From positions 1 through 56,523 of the forward strand of contig CACFJT010000007.1 in assembly GCA_902566705.1 (NCBI GenBank): a DNA stretch of 56,523 bases, in the 5' to 3' direction. The DNA comes from an uncultured Pelagibacteraceae bacterium. GTDB taxonomy: Bacteria > Pseudomonadota > Alphaproteobacteria > Pelagibacterales > Pelagibacteraceae. The notes below the pieces were generated by a model. The model worked only from the letters and a program-made list of their open reading frames with translations, was not told the origin of the DNA and did not search any database. Both the position numbers and the translations under genes were made by a program. Below, piece by piece: positions 35,625-44,966 of the stretch (position 1 is the first letter of the stretch; every line of letters begins with the position of its first letter).

Positions 35625-37672
35625 ACTATATCGTTAATTATATCAGCTCTATCATATAACTTAATCAAAGGCTTAAATTTTCTTATATCTTTATCTGATT
35701 TTTCTATTCTTTTCATTTCTTTCTCGGCTAATATAAAAAGATCATTATTATGAATCGGATCTGCTAGTTTAAAATTTTTAATTCCACTTTGTTTAAAACC
35801 TAAAATATCTCCAAAACCTCTTAATTTCATATCCTCTTCAGATATTAAAAAACCATCATTTGAATTTTTTAAAATTTTAATTCTTTTTTTTGCGTTATCA
35901 CTTAAATTAGATTTAAACATGAGTATACAAGTAGAGTCTTTATTACCTCGACCAACTCTACCTCTCAATTGATGAAGTTGTGAAAGACCAAATTTATTTG
36001 CATTCTCTATAACTATTACGTTTGCATTAGGAAAATCAATTCCAACCTCAATTATTGTTGTCGAAACTAAAATTTTAAATTTATTATTTAAGAAATCATT
36101 AAGTATTGTATTTTTTTCCTCCAAATGTGTTTTTCCATGAAGTAAAGAAACTTGGTTTGGAAATTTTTTATTTAAATATTTAAATTTTAATACCGCAGAA
36201 GAATGGTCTAATTTTTTTGACTCTTCAATTAAAGGACATACCCAAAAAATTTGATTACCTAATTTTATTTGGTTGTTTATAAATTTTAAAACATCATCAA
36301 TTTTTGTCTCTAATTTGCTGTAAGTTTTTATTGGTTTCCTATTTTTTGGTTTTTCACGGATAATAGAAATATCCATATCCCCATAAATTGTCATTGTTAA
36401 AGTTCTTGGTATAGGTGTGGCTGTCATTAAAAGAACATCACAATCAACACCACCTTTGTCAGACAGTCTCTTTCTTTGATTTACACCAAATTTATGTTGC
36501 TCATCAATAATTATTAATCCCAATTTTTTATAAATTACTTTTTTTTGAAAAATTGCATGTGTTCCAAAAATAATATTTATTTTATTATTTTCTAATTTTT
36601 TAAGTATTTCTTTTTTTTCCCTATACTCAGATTTTCCAGAAATTAATTCTAAATTAATATTTGTAGGAAAAATTTTTTTAGCAAGATTAAAATGTTGTCT
36701 TGCTAGAATTTCAGTGGGAGCCATTAGAGCAACCTGAAAACCAGAATTAATAGTATTTAGCGCAGCTAATAAAGAAACGATTGTTTTTCCACTACCGACA
36801 TCTCCTTGCAAAAGTCTAAACATTTTATTTGACGAGCTTAAATCTTTATTAATCTCATTTAAAGATTTGATCTGGTCTTTTGTTAACGTAAAATCTAAAT
36901 TTTCAATAAAAGAATTTTGTTTAATCGTGTTTATTATTTTATTTTTTTTTTTAATCCTTTTTATTTTTTTTCTTATTTCTGAATTAACTAAAAATGTCGA
37001 AAATATTTCATCAAAAGCAAGCCTTCGATAAAAATTTGATTTATAATTACCAATATTTTCAGGTTTATGTAATTCTTTAATTGATTTATTCCAACTTATA
37101 TTTTGAAATTTTGACATAATGTTTTTTGAATGCCACTCACTAAAATCAGGTAAATTACTTATAATTTGACTTAAAATTTTGTTATATATTTTTTCAGAAA
37201 CACCATCCATTAATGAGTAATTATTATGAACTTGTTTAATTAAAGCAGAGTCCTCTGACACATATTTAGGATTTGTAATTTGGTATTTATTTCTAAAATA
37301 CCCTATTTTACCACTTACAGTTATTTCTTTTCCCAATGGAAGTATTTTTTTTATATACCCTTCATAACTATTAAAAAAAATACAGTCTATTTCGCCCGTC
37401 TCATCAGCACATAAAACTCTATTAGGCAATTTCCTTATACGTGGGAAGTTATATTTTTGTGGTATTACGCTTACTGTTTGTATTTCACCAATTTTTAAAT
37501 CTTTTATTTTTGATGATAAACTTCTATCTGTATAAGATTTTGGAAGTTTCCACAGTAAATCGAATAAATTATTAATATTTTTCTTCTTTAATAAATTTTT
37601 TGTTTTAGTTCCTACACCACTTAAAGTACTTAAATCTGACAATAAATATTCATAATTTGTTTTATTATTCAT
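35621..37672 (-). CDS. recG: ATP-dependent DNA helicase RecG
   Basis: A 683-residue branch-migration helicase for stalled forks. The N-terminal wedge/OB domain is followed by Walker A GDVGSGKT, DEQH box (IIDEQHKFGVNQR), the TATPIPRT motif III, and a C-terminal helicase lobe with QLRGRVGRG. ATG 37672 has an AGGTG just upstream; a GTG two codons earlier is an alternative. It is divergent from sdhE with about 25 bp between starts. Confidence 0.95.
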   Translation of the reverse strand: MNNKTNYEYLLSDLSTLSGVGTKTKNLLKKKNINNLFDLLWKLPKSYTDRSLSSKIKDLKIGEIQTVSVIPQKYNFPRIRKLPNRVLCADETGEIDCIFFNSYEGYIKKILPLGKEITVSGKIGYFRNKYQITNPKYVSEDSALIKQVHNNYSLMDGVSEKIYNKILSQIISNLPDFSEWHSKNIMSKFQNISWNKSIKELHKPENIGNYKSNFYRRLAFDEIFSTFLVNSEIRKKIKRIKKKNKIINTIKQNSFIENLDFTLTKDQIKSLNEINKDLSSSNKMFRLLQGDVGSGKTIVSLLAALNTINSGFQVALMAPTEILARQHFNLAKKIFPTNINLELISGKSEYREKKEILKKLENNKINIIFGTHAIFQKKVIYKKLGLIIIDEQHKFGVNQRKRLSDKGGVDCDVLLMTATPIPRTLTMTIYGDMDISIIREKPKNRKPIKTYSKLETKIDDVLKFINNQIKLGNQIFWVCPLIEESKKLDHSSAVLKFKYLNKKFPNQVSLLHGKTHLEEKNTILNDFLNNKFKILVSTTIIEVGIDFPNANVIVIENANKFGLSQLHQLRGRVGRGNKDSTCILMFKSNLSDNAKKRIKILKNSNDGFLISEEDMKLRGFGDILGFKQSGIKNFKLADPIHNNDLFILAEKEMKRIEKSDKDIRKFKPLIKLYDRADIINDIV

Positions 37673-37697
37673 TAACACCTAATATATTATAATTATT

Positions 37698-37961
37698 ATG
37701 ATCAACATAGATGAATTAAAAAAAAAAATTATTTATCGTTCTAATTATAGAGGTACAAAAGAAATGGATAATCTTTTAGGTGCATTTACAAAAAAATATA
37801 TAAATAATTTAAATGAAAATGATCTTCTTGATTTAGAAAAATTATTAAGTATTGATGACTCTAATTTGTATAATTTTTATAATGGCTTTAAAACAGATTG
37901 TGAATTTGAAAATAATAACATCAATTTTTTGTATAAGAATTTTGAATATTCAAAAAAATGA
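37698..37961 (+). CDS. sdhE: FAD assembly factor SdhE family (succinate dehydrogenase assembly)
   Basis: An 87-residue protein with KIIYRSNYRGTKEMDNLLGAF, the RGxxE motif region of SdhE/Sdh5, which helps attach FAD to succinate dehydrogenase. Divergent placement next to recG is common in alphaproteobacteria. Its TGA is immediately followed by the CCA end of tRNA-Ser on the other strand, with zero spacing. Confidence 0.88.
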   Translation: MINIDELKKKIIYRSNYRGTKEMDNLLGAFTKKYINNLNENDLLDLEKLLSIDDSNLYNFYNGFKTDCEFENNNINFLYKNFEYSKK

Positions 37962-38051
37962 TGGCGGAGAGACTGGGATTCGAACCCAGGAAAGAGTTGC
38001 CCCTTTGCCGGTTTTCAAGACCGGTGCTTTCAACCGCTCAGCCATCTCTCC
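37962..38051 (-). tRNA. tRNA-Ser (UGA)
   Basis: A class II tRNA read on the minus strand: acceptor GGAGAGA/TCTCTCC, anticodon loop CTTGAAA (TGA) in the ACCGG/CCGGT-type stem, long variable arm typical of Ser, T loop TTCGAAT, discriminator G and encoded CCA (37962-37964 on the plus strand as TGG). It is convergent with sdhE with no spacer. Confidence 0.96.
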
Positions 38052-38137
38052 ATGAGCACGGTTTTATAATTATAATTATTTAATTCAACTATAAAATAGT
38101 CTAATAAACTTATTAATTACAACCATCATGGTTTTCT

Positions 38138-39016
38138 ATGAATAAAGATTTTAACAAAGGCTTATTACTTGCTGGGTTTGGATCTTTTTGGTGGGGTTTT
38201 TTCGGAGTAATTTATTTTAAATATATCGCTTATATTGGTCATATAGAATTAGTGGTCCATAGATGTCTATGGACAGCTTTTACATTAATTTTGACTACTT
38301 TTTTTTTCTCAAAATGGGGTGTTTTTTTTGAAATTGTGAAAAATAAATCTAATTTATTTTATTTGTTTATTTCAGGTTTTTTGATTTTTATAAATTGGGG
38401 TGTTTGGATATATGCTGTAGCAACAAACAGAATTATAGACGCAAGTTTTGGATATTTTATTATGCCTATATTAAGTGTAATGTTAGGTTATATTTTTTTT
38501 AAAGAGAAACTTAATAAAAAAAGAGCCTTTGCAATTTTATTAGTTATTTTATCAATTATTTTTTTAATAATAGTAAGTATTAAGTCACTACCTTGGGTTG
38601 GTTTGATCGTTGCTTTAAGTTGGGGTTTTTACAATCTTGTTAGAAAAAAAATTAATGTTGATACTGATGTAGGCCTTCTTATTGAGAGTTTATTTATATT
38701 ACCATTTGCATTAATCGCTTTTTATTTAATAGCAAGCAAAGGATATAATGATTTTCAATTATCAGATCCATCTATGATGTTTTTTATTTATCTTGCAGGA
38801 CCGATGACTGTTATACCTTTATTTTTGTATGTTAGGGGTGTTGAGCTATGTGGTTTAGGACCAACGGGCATGATATTTTATATAACACCTACATTTCAGT
38901 TTTTATTAGGCTATTTTTATTACAACGAGCCTTTTTCAATAACAAAATTAGTTAGTTTTATTTTTATTTGGATTGCTGTAATTATATATTTAAAAGATTT
39001 GCATGAAACTAATTAA
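38138..39016 (+). CDS. RarD/EamA-family transporter
   Basis: A 292-residue drug/metabolite-superfamily permease with about ten helices. The N-terminal GSFWWGFFGVIYFKYIAYIGHIELVVHRCLWT and the C-terminal FLYVRGVELCGLGPTGMIFYITPTFQFLLGY are characteristic of RarD. Substrate is unknown; relatives are linked to amino acid or chloramphenicol export by annotation only. It overlaps the lytic transglycosylase gene by 14 bp. Confidence 0.85.
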   Translation: MNKDFNKGLLLAGFGSFWWGFFGVIYFKYIAYIGHIELVVHRCLWTAFTLILTTFFFSKWGVFFEIVKNKSNLFYLFISGFLIFINWGVWIYAVATNRIIDASFGYFIMPILSVMLGYIFFKEKLNKKRAFAILLVILSIIFLIIVSIKSLPWVGLIVALSWGFYNLVRKKINVDTDVGLLIESLFILPFALIAFYLIASKGYNDFQLSDPSMMFFIYLAGPMTVIPLFLYVRGVELCGLGPTGMIFYITPTFQFLLGYFYYNEPFSITKLVSFIFIWIAVIIYLKDLHETN

Positions 39017-40004
39017 TTTTCTTTTATTTTTTATTTTAATTTCAATTAATTACTCGTTTGCAGATATAAATAAGGAATTTGAAATTTGGAAATCAAATTT
39101 TAAAAAAATAGCCTTAGAAAATGACATTTCAGAAAAAACATTTGATAGAGTTATGTCTGATACTAGATTTTTATCAGATGTAATAAAATATGACAGATAT
39201 CAACCTGAATTTTATGAAGATACTAAAACTTATATTTCAAAAAGAACATCTTCAAAGAAAGTTTCCTTAGGGAAAAAATTCTATGAAAAAAATTCAGATT
39301 TAATAAACGCTGTTGAAAACAAATTTGATATAGAAAGAGAACTATTACTAGCTCTAATGGGAATAGAAACTAACTTTGGATCATATGTTGGAAAAATGGA
39401 TATTTTATCTTCTTTAGCAACTTTAAGTTTTGATAAAAGAAGGTCAGAATTTTTTACTAAAGAACTATTAATTCTTTTAAAATTAATAGAAAATAAACAA
39501 ATCGATTATAAAACATTATATGGATCTTGGGCAGGAGCTTTTGGTTTTTTTCAATTTATGCCGTCTACAATGAAAAATTATGCAATTGATCATGATGGCA
39601 ACGGATACATAGATTTAAAAGATAATAATGATGCTTATGCTTCAGCATCAAACTATCTAAATCAAATAGGTTGGAAAAGTGAGAGTCCTTGTTTTTATAG
39701 AATTGATTTATCAGAAAATATACCGAGTAAATATTTAAACATTTCTGCAAAAAAACTTCATGATAAAAAAAAATTAAAATATTTTAGAAAATATATAAAA
39801 AATAATGATCAAATAGATAATAAGTATAATGCTTTAAAAGTAGCAATTATAACTCCAGATAAAGATATTATACCTGATGCAGAAACCTTGAGTCCAGCTT
39901 ATATTGTGTTTGATAATTATGAGATAATACTTAAATGGAATAGATCGTTGCGATTTGCCTTAGCTGTTTGTACATTAAAAAATAAATTTAAAAATGAACT
40001 TTAA
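39003..40004 (+). CDS. Lytic murein transglycosylase, MltB family
   Basis: A 333-residue SLT-like enzyme that cleaves peptidoglycan glycan strands. An N-terminal signal (residues 1-20, ending NYSFA) is present. The catalytic Glu122 lies in LMGIETNFGSYVG, and GSWAGAFGFFQFMPSTM followed by DHDGNGYIDL is typical of MltB. There is no lipobox, unlike E. coli MltB. It opens the mltB-rlpA-dacC peptidoglycan cluster. Confidence 0.91.
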   Translation: MKLINFLLFFILISINYSFADINKEFEIWKSNFKKIALENDISEKTFDRVMSDTRFLSDVIKYDRYQPEFYEDTKTYISKRTSSKKVSLGKKFYEKNSDLINAVENKFDIERELLLALMGIETNFGSYVGKMDILSSLATLSFDKRRSEFFTKELLILLKLIENKQIDYKTLYGSWAGAFGFFQFMPSTMKNYAIDHDGNGYIDLKDNNDAYASASNYLNQIGWKSESPCFYRIDLSENIPSKYLNISAKKLHDKKKLKYFRKYIKNNDQIDNKYNALKVAIITPDKDIIPDAETLSPAYIVFDNYEIILKWNRSLRFALAVCTLKNKFKNEL

Positions 40005-40755
40005 AAAACTTGTATTAATTATTTCTTTATTTTTTTTATCTGCATGTAATCAATTTGATAAAAATACTAAATCCTTAGTTTATATAAGTGATCAAAAGTA
40101 TAGTAATACTGGATTTGCATTAATTTATGATGATGAGTTAAAAAAAGAAAAAAAAATATCAAAAAAAATTGATAATAGATCTTTATTAATTTTCCATAAT
40201 AAAATAAAAAAAAACTCATTTGTTAAAATCACTAATCCTTTTAACAACAAATCAGTTATAGCAGAAGTGATATCAAATAATGTTAATTTCTCTAATTTTT
40301 ACAACTCTGTAATTACCAAGAGAATTGCGGAGGAGTTATCTCTTGATCCTAAAGAACCTTATATTGATCTTGTTTTGATATCAAAGAATTCAACATTTGT
40401 TGCCAAAAAAGCAAAAACATTTGATGAAGAAAAAAAAGTTGCTGAAAAAGTACCAGTAGATGGAATTACTATAGATAATCTAGGTAAAGAAAAAGAGAAA
40501 GAAAAAGAAACCAAAAAAAATTTTTTTTTATATTCTATAAAGATTGCAGATTTTTATTACATAGACTCAGCTGAAAATATGGTTAGTAGAATAAAAGATG
40601 AAACAAATATTAAAAAAGCTGTAATTAAGAAACTTTCTAAAACTAAATATAGGGTATTATTAGGACCATTTAATGATATAAAAAAACTAGAAAAATCATT
40701 TAATGAAATTAAAATATTAAATTTTGAAAATATTGAAATATTAAAAGATGTTTAG
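39994..40755 (+). CDS. RlpA-like lipoprotein with SPOR domain
   Basis: A 253-residue lipoprotein (lipobox LSAC, Cys18). The central part (FVKITNPFNNKSVIAEVI...IAEELSL) resembles the double-psi barrel of RlpA, but the usual NDRGPF loop that carries catalytic residues is replaced by SNNVNF, so transglycosylase activity is doubtful. Residues about 177-253 look like a SPOR domain (FLYSIKIADFYYIDSAENM...YRVLLGPF), which binds denuded septal glycan. Context between mltB and dacC agrees. It overlaps both neighbours. Confidence 0.77.
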   Translation: MNFKKLVLIISLFFLSACNQFDKNTKSLVYISDQKYSNTGFALIYDDELKKEKKISKKIDNRSLLIFHNKIKKNSFVKITNPFNNKSVIAEVISNNVNFSNFYNSVITKRIAEELSLDPKEPYIDLVLISKNSTFVAKKAKTFDEEKKVAEKVPVDGITIDNLGKEKEKEKETKKNFFLYSIKIADFYYIDSAENMVSRIKDETNIKKAVIKKLSKTKYRVLLGPFNDIKKLEKSFNEIKILNFENIEILKDV

Positions 40756-41899
40756 ATTATTATTAATTGTAATTTTTTTTAATTTTTCATTCATAAATAC
40801 CTCAAATGCAAATTTTGATATAAAAGCAAGAACTGCAATTTTGCAGGATTATTATTCTGGTGAAATTCTTTATGAAAAAGAAGCTGATATTTCGATTTAT
40901 CCAGCATCTATGACAAAAATCATGACTGCAATTATTGCTTTCGATTTAATAAAATCAGGAGACCTTAACTTAGATGAAAAATTCATAATATCCGAAAGAG
41001 CATGGAGGCTTTCTACATCAGGTTATTCATCAATGTTTATAATGGTAGGTGATGAAGTATCTGTAGAAAATTTATTAAGAGGTATTATCGTGGCTTCTGG
41101 TAATGATGCATGTGTTGCATTGGCTGAAGGTATAGCAGGGACAGAAGATGAATTTGCAATTTTAATGACCGCTAAAGCAAAGGAACTTGGTATGGAAAAC
41201 ACAAATTTTTCTAATTCATCAGGAATTAATGACCCAGATAATTATTCTACTGTTAGAGATATTTTAAAAATGTCTAGATATTTAATTAAAGAACATCCAG
41301 AGTTCTATAAAATGTTTGCTGAAAAAGAATTTACTTGGGATAGAACCGGAGGAGATCCAATTACGCAAGGTAACAGGAATCCATTACTTTATAAAAATCT
41401 AGGAGCAGATGGAATAAAAACTGGCTATTTAGCAGTTGAAAAATATTCTTTGGCCTCTTCCATTGATAGAAATGGTAGAAGATTAATTGCTGTTGGAAGT
41501 GGTTTTATATCAAAAAATTCTAGATCTAAAGAAAGTACAAAATTACTAACATTTGGTCTTACTAACTATGATCTTGTAGAAATAGCTAAAGCAAACAAAC
41601 CATTCCATAAAATTGATGTATGGTTAGGTAAAGAAAATAACGTTGATGCATACACAAAAGAAGATATTTATAAAACAATTAAAAAGGCCAAAAAAAAACT
41701 TTTAAAGGTTGTTGTAAAGTATGAGGGCCCAGTGGAAGCACCAATAGGTAAAGACCAAAAAATAGCTACTTTAAGAGTTGTTTATGATCAAGAACTTATT
41801 GGCGAATATGATTTGCTTTCTTCAAAAGAAATTAAAAAGGTAAATTTTTTTACAAGATTAATAAAATCAATTAATTATTTAATTTGGGGTGATGTATAA
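40748..41899 (+). CDS. dacC: D-alanyl-D-alanine carboxypeptidase (PBP5/6 type)
   Basis: A 383-residue exported serine peptidase that trims peptidoglycan stem peptides. Signal peptide about residues 1-21 (ending SNA). Active-site motifs: Ser54-x-x-Lys57 (PASMTK), Ser117-Gly-Asn119 (VASGNDA) and KTG (DGIKTGYLA). The C-terminal PBP5_C-like beta domain and a hydrophobic end (RLIKSINYLIWG) follow. Symbol is by analogy to alphaproteobacterial annotation; dacA/dacD type cannot be separated. Confidence 0.92.
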   Translation: MFRLLLIVIFFNFSFINTSNANFDIKARTAILQDYYSGEILYEKEADISIYPASMTKIMTAIIAFDLIKSGDLNLDEKFIISERAWRLSTSGYSSMFIMVGDEVSVENLLRGIIVASGNDACVALAEGIAGTEDEFAILMTAKAKELGMENTNFSNSSGINDPDNYSTVRDILKMSRYLIKEHPEFYKMFAEKEFTWDRTGGDPITQGNRNPLLYKNLGADGIKTGYLAVEKYSLASSIDRNGRRLIAVGSGFISKNSRSKESTKLLTFGLTNYDLVEIAKANKPFHKIDVWLGKENNVDAYTKEDIYKTIKKAKKKLLKVVVKYEGPVEAPIGKDQKIATLRVVYDQELIGEYDLLSSKEIKKVNFFTRLIKSINYLIWGDV

Positions 41900-42506
41900 A
41901 AAACCAATTATTGTCTTTGAAGGCATTGAGGGCAGTGGCAAAAGTCACCATATTAACAAAGTTTCAAATTTTTTAGATAAAAACAATATAAAATTCATAA
42001 AGATAAGAGAACCAGGTGGGAGTTCAAATTCTGAAAAAATAAGAAGATTAATATTAAATAAAAAATCGAATTTTGATATACACACTGATTTACTTTTATA
42101 CTTGGCAGCACGTAGTGAAAATATTAATCTTATAAAAAAATCTTATAAAAAAAAAATTATATTAATTGATAGATTCACAGATTCGACTATTGCATATCAA
42201 CATTATGGGATGGGTATTGATTTAAAAATTATAAATATAATTAATAAGTTTTTGCTTAAAAACATTAAGGTTAACTTTACTTTTCTTAATATTGTAAATA
42301 AAAAAAATCTTTTTCAAAGATTAAAAAAAAGAAAATCACTCAATAGATATGATCAGTTTGATATGAATTTTTATAATAAAGTTCAAAAAGGTTTTTTGAA
42401 ATTAGCTAAATTGAATAAAAAATCATTCAAAATAATTGATTCTAATTTAGATATAAAAAAAAATGAAGATTTAATAATAAATCAAATTAAAAAATTAATT
42501 AAATGA
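41892..42506 (+). CDS. tmk: Thymidylate kinase
   Basis: A 204-residue dTMP kinase. P-loop FEGIEGSGKS (9-18), REPGGSS, and DRFTDSTIAYQHYGMG are the standard motifs. ATG 41892 overlaps the end of dacC; a GTG one codon earlier is possible. It overlaps holB by 4 bp. The lid region is Lys-rich (RLKKRKSLNRYDQFD). Confidence 0.93.
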   Translation: MYKKPIIVFEGIEGSGKSHHINKVSNFLDKNNIKFIKIREPGGSSNSEKIRRLILNKKSNFDIHTDLLLYLAARSENINLIKKSYKKKIILIDRFTDSTIAYQHYGMGIDLKIINIINKFLLKNIKVNFTFLNIVNKKNLFQRLKKRKSLNRYDQFDMNFYNKVQKGFLKLAKLNKKSFKIIDSNLDIKKNEDLIINQIKKLIK

Positions 42507-43432
42507 ATTTAAATCCCCCAACTCAAATAAATTTATTTGAGCATAAAGAAATTTTTAATCAATTATATAAATTATCTAAAAACGATACTTTGCCTAATAA
42601 AATTCTTTTATCTGGTGAAAAAGGTATTGGAAAATCAACCTTGGCATATCATTTAATTAATCTTGTATTATCGGAAAATGAAGAACATCCGTATGACTTT
42701 GATAATAATAAAATTAATCCAGATAATAAGTCATACAAACTTATACTAAATAAATCTAACCCAAATTTTTTCTTGATTGATGTCTTAGAAGAAAAAAAAA
42801 ATATTGATATAAATCAAATAAGGGAATTGATAATAAATCTAAACAAATCCTCATTTAATAATAAAAAGAGATTTGTTTTAATTGATAATATTGAATTATT
42901 AAACTTAAATTCTATTAATGCTTTGTTAAAAATTTTAGAAGAACCTAATGAAAATATAAATTTTATTTTGATTAATAACAATAAAAGAGTGCTACCAACT
43001 CTTAAATCAAGATGTTTAAATTTCAAAGTATTTTTAACAAAAGATCAGTCTATTAGAATTGTTAATCAATTACTTAACGATGACATAAATACTATTATCA
43101 ATAATAAGTTATTTGATTACTATGCTACTCCTGGAAAATTATTTAAATTAATAAAGTTATCTGAAGAATATGACTTAGACCTTGCTAAATTTGATTTAAA
43201 TACAACTCTCACAACTATAATAAAAGATAAAATTTATAAAAAAGATAAATCTATAACTGAAATCATTTATTCTTTTATTGAGCTTTATTTCAGAGACAAT
43301 ATATCTATTGAAAATATTAGTTTAATAAAGTCATACCATTATTTTTTAAAAAAAATTAATAATACTAGAACTTATAATTTAGATGAGGAAATATTGTTTA
43401 TGGAATTTGAGGATAAAATACTAAATGGATAA
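42503..43432 (+). CDS. holB: DNA polymerase III delta' subunit
   Basis: A 309-residue clamp-loader subunit. It has GEKGIGKSTLAYHLI (38-52), FVLIDNIELLNLNSINALLKILEEPN (SRC-region analog) and TLKSRCLNFKVF. It lacks the four-Cys zinc module known from E. coli delta'. Position between tmk and metG is the conserved alphaproteobacterial order. Overlaps both neighbours. Confidence 0.88.
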   Translation: MNLNPPTQINLFEHKEIFNQLYKLSKNDTLPNKILLSGEKGIGKSTLAYHLINLVLSENEEHPYDFDNNKINPDNKSYKLILNKSNPNFFLIDVLEEKKNIDINQIRELIINLNKSSFNNKKRFVLIDNIELLNLNSINALLKILEEPNENINFILINNNKRVLPTLKSRCLNFKVFLTKDQSIRIVNQLLNDDINTIINNKLFDYYATPGKLFKLIKLSEEYDLDLAKFDLNTTLTTIIKDKIYKKDKSITEIIYSFIELYFRDNISIENISLIKSYHYFLKKINNTRTYNLDEEILFMEFEDKILNG

Positions 43433-44966
43433 AACTTATTATATTACGACGCCTATTTACTACCCATCAGCTAAGCCTCATATGGGTCATGCATATTCAA
43501 GTATTGTCGCAGATTTTTTTGCAAGATTTAAACAAATTGATGATTATCAGGTTTATTTTCTTACTGGTACAGACGAACATGGATTAAAAATTCAAAGATC
43601 TGCGGAAAAAGCAGGGAAGGACCCTCTCGCATTTTGTGATAAAATTAGTCAAACCTTCAGAGATCTTTCGGATACTTTGAATTTATCAAATACTGATTTT
43701 ATAAGAACTACAGAAGCTAGACATAAAAAAACGGTTCAACATCTTTGGAATGAACTTGAAAAAAATGATGATATATACTTATCAAACTACTCTGGATGGT
43801 ATTCAGTATCAGATGAAGCTTTTTATAATGAAGATGAAATTGAGGAATTAGACGGAAAAAAAATTTCTATATCATCAAAATCTTCTGTTGAATGGATTGA
43901 AGAAGAATCTTATTTTTTTAGACTTTCAAAGTGGGAAAAACCGTTATTAGAATATTACGAAGCTAATCCAGATTTTATTTCTCCAGAGTCAAGAAAAAAT
44001 GAAGTTATTAGCTTTGTAAAAAGTGGTCTTAAAGATCTTTCTGTTAGTAGAAAAAGTTTTTCATGGGGCATACCTGTTCCAAATAATAAAAACCACGTGA
44101 TATATGTTTGGCTCGATGCTTTAACAAATTATTTGAGTGCATTAAACTATCCTAATACTAATGATGATTTGTTTAAAAAATTCTGGCCAGCATCAATACA
44201 TTTAATAGGAAAAGATATTCTAAGATTCCATGCTATTTATTGGCCTGCCTTTTTATTAGCAGCAAAAATTGATTTACCAAAGAGAGTTTACGGTCATGGA
44301 TGGATATTATCAGGGGAAGAAAAAATGTCTAAATCTAAAGGAAATATTCTTGATCCACTTGAAATAATTAAAGAGTATGGTCTAGATCCTTTAAGATACT
44401 ACTTAATTAAAGAAGTTTCTTTTGGTAATGATGGAAATATATCTCAAGAAAGACTAGAAGATTGTATTAATAGTGATTTAGCTAATAATTATGGAAATTT
44501 ATGTCAGCGTGTAACCGCTTTTGCAATAAAAAATTGTAATGGAAAAATTCCATCAGAAGTTAAATTTCATGATGAAGATTTATCAATACTAAATAAGTAT
44601 AAAGATAATTTAGATAATATTAGGTCACAAATTGACAATCAAAATATTAATTTTTACATTGATTATATTGTAAATTCACTTTTTGAAGCTAATAAATATT
44701 TTAATGATCAAGAACCATGGAAAAAGAAAGACGATAAAATTAGATTAAATACTATTGTTTACACTACTTTAGAAATTGTAAGAAAAATAAGTTTTTTACT
44801 ATATCCAATTATTCCTGAATCTTCTTTAAAGGCATTAAAGATTTTCGACATTAAAGAAAAAAATATAAAATTAGACTCAGTTTCAAATAATGATTATTTA
44901 ACAAAAGGAAATAATATTCATAAAATAGACATACTTTTTAAAAAAATAGAGAAAAACAATGATTGA
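43425..44966 (+). CDS. metG: Methionyl-tRNA synthetase
   Basis: Class I synthetase of 513 residues. HIGH-type motif in PIYYPSAKPHMGHAYSS, KMSKS in GEEKMSKSKGNILDP. The connective region (WYSVSDEAFYNEDEIEE...WIEEESYFF) lacks the Cys knuckle of zinc-bearing MetRS, as in other alphaproteobacterial enzymes. No C-terminal tRNA-binding extension. Overlaps holB and tatD by 8 bp each. Confidence 0.95.
   Translation: MDKTYYITTPIYYPSAKPHMGHAYSSIVADFFARFKQIDDYQVYFLTGTDEHGLKIQRSAEKAGKDPLAFCDKISQTFRDLSDTLNLSNTDFIRTTEARHKKTVQHLWNELEKNDDIYLSNYSGWYSVSDEAFYNEDEIEELDGKKISISSKSSVEWIEEESYFFRLSKWEKPLLEYYEANPDFISPESRKNEVISFVKSGLKDLSVSRKSFSWGIPVPNNKNHVIYVWLDALTNYLSALNYPNTNDDLFKKFWPASIHLIGKDILRFHAIYWPAFLLAAKIDLPKRVYGHGWILSGEEKMSKSKGNILDPLEIIKEYGLDPLRYYLIKEVSFGNDGNISQERLEDCINSDLANNYGNLCQRVTAFAIKNCNGKIPSEVKFHDEDLSILNKYKDNLDNIRSQIDNQNINFYIDYIVNSLFEANKYFNDQEPWKKKDDKIRLNTIVYTTLEIVRKISFLLYPIIPESSLKALKIFDIKEKNIKLDSVSNNDYLTKGNNIHKIDILFKKIEKNND

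Noticed and set aside
37852..38055. Open frame encoding GGETGIRTQERVAPLPVF... after sdhE
   Set aside because: It reads across the antisense of tRNA-Ser; this kind of peptide is a well-known false translation of a tRNA-Ser gene.
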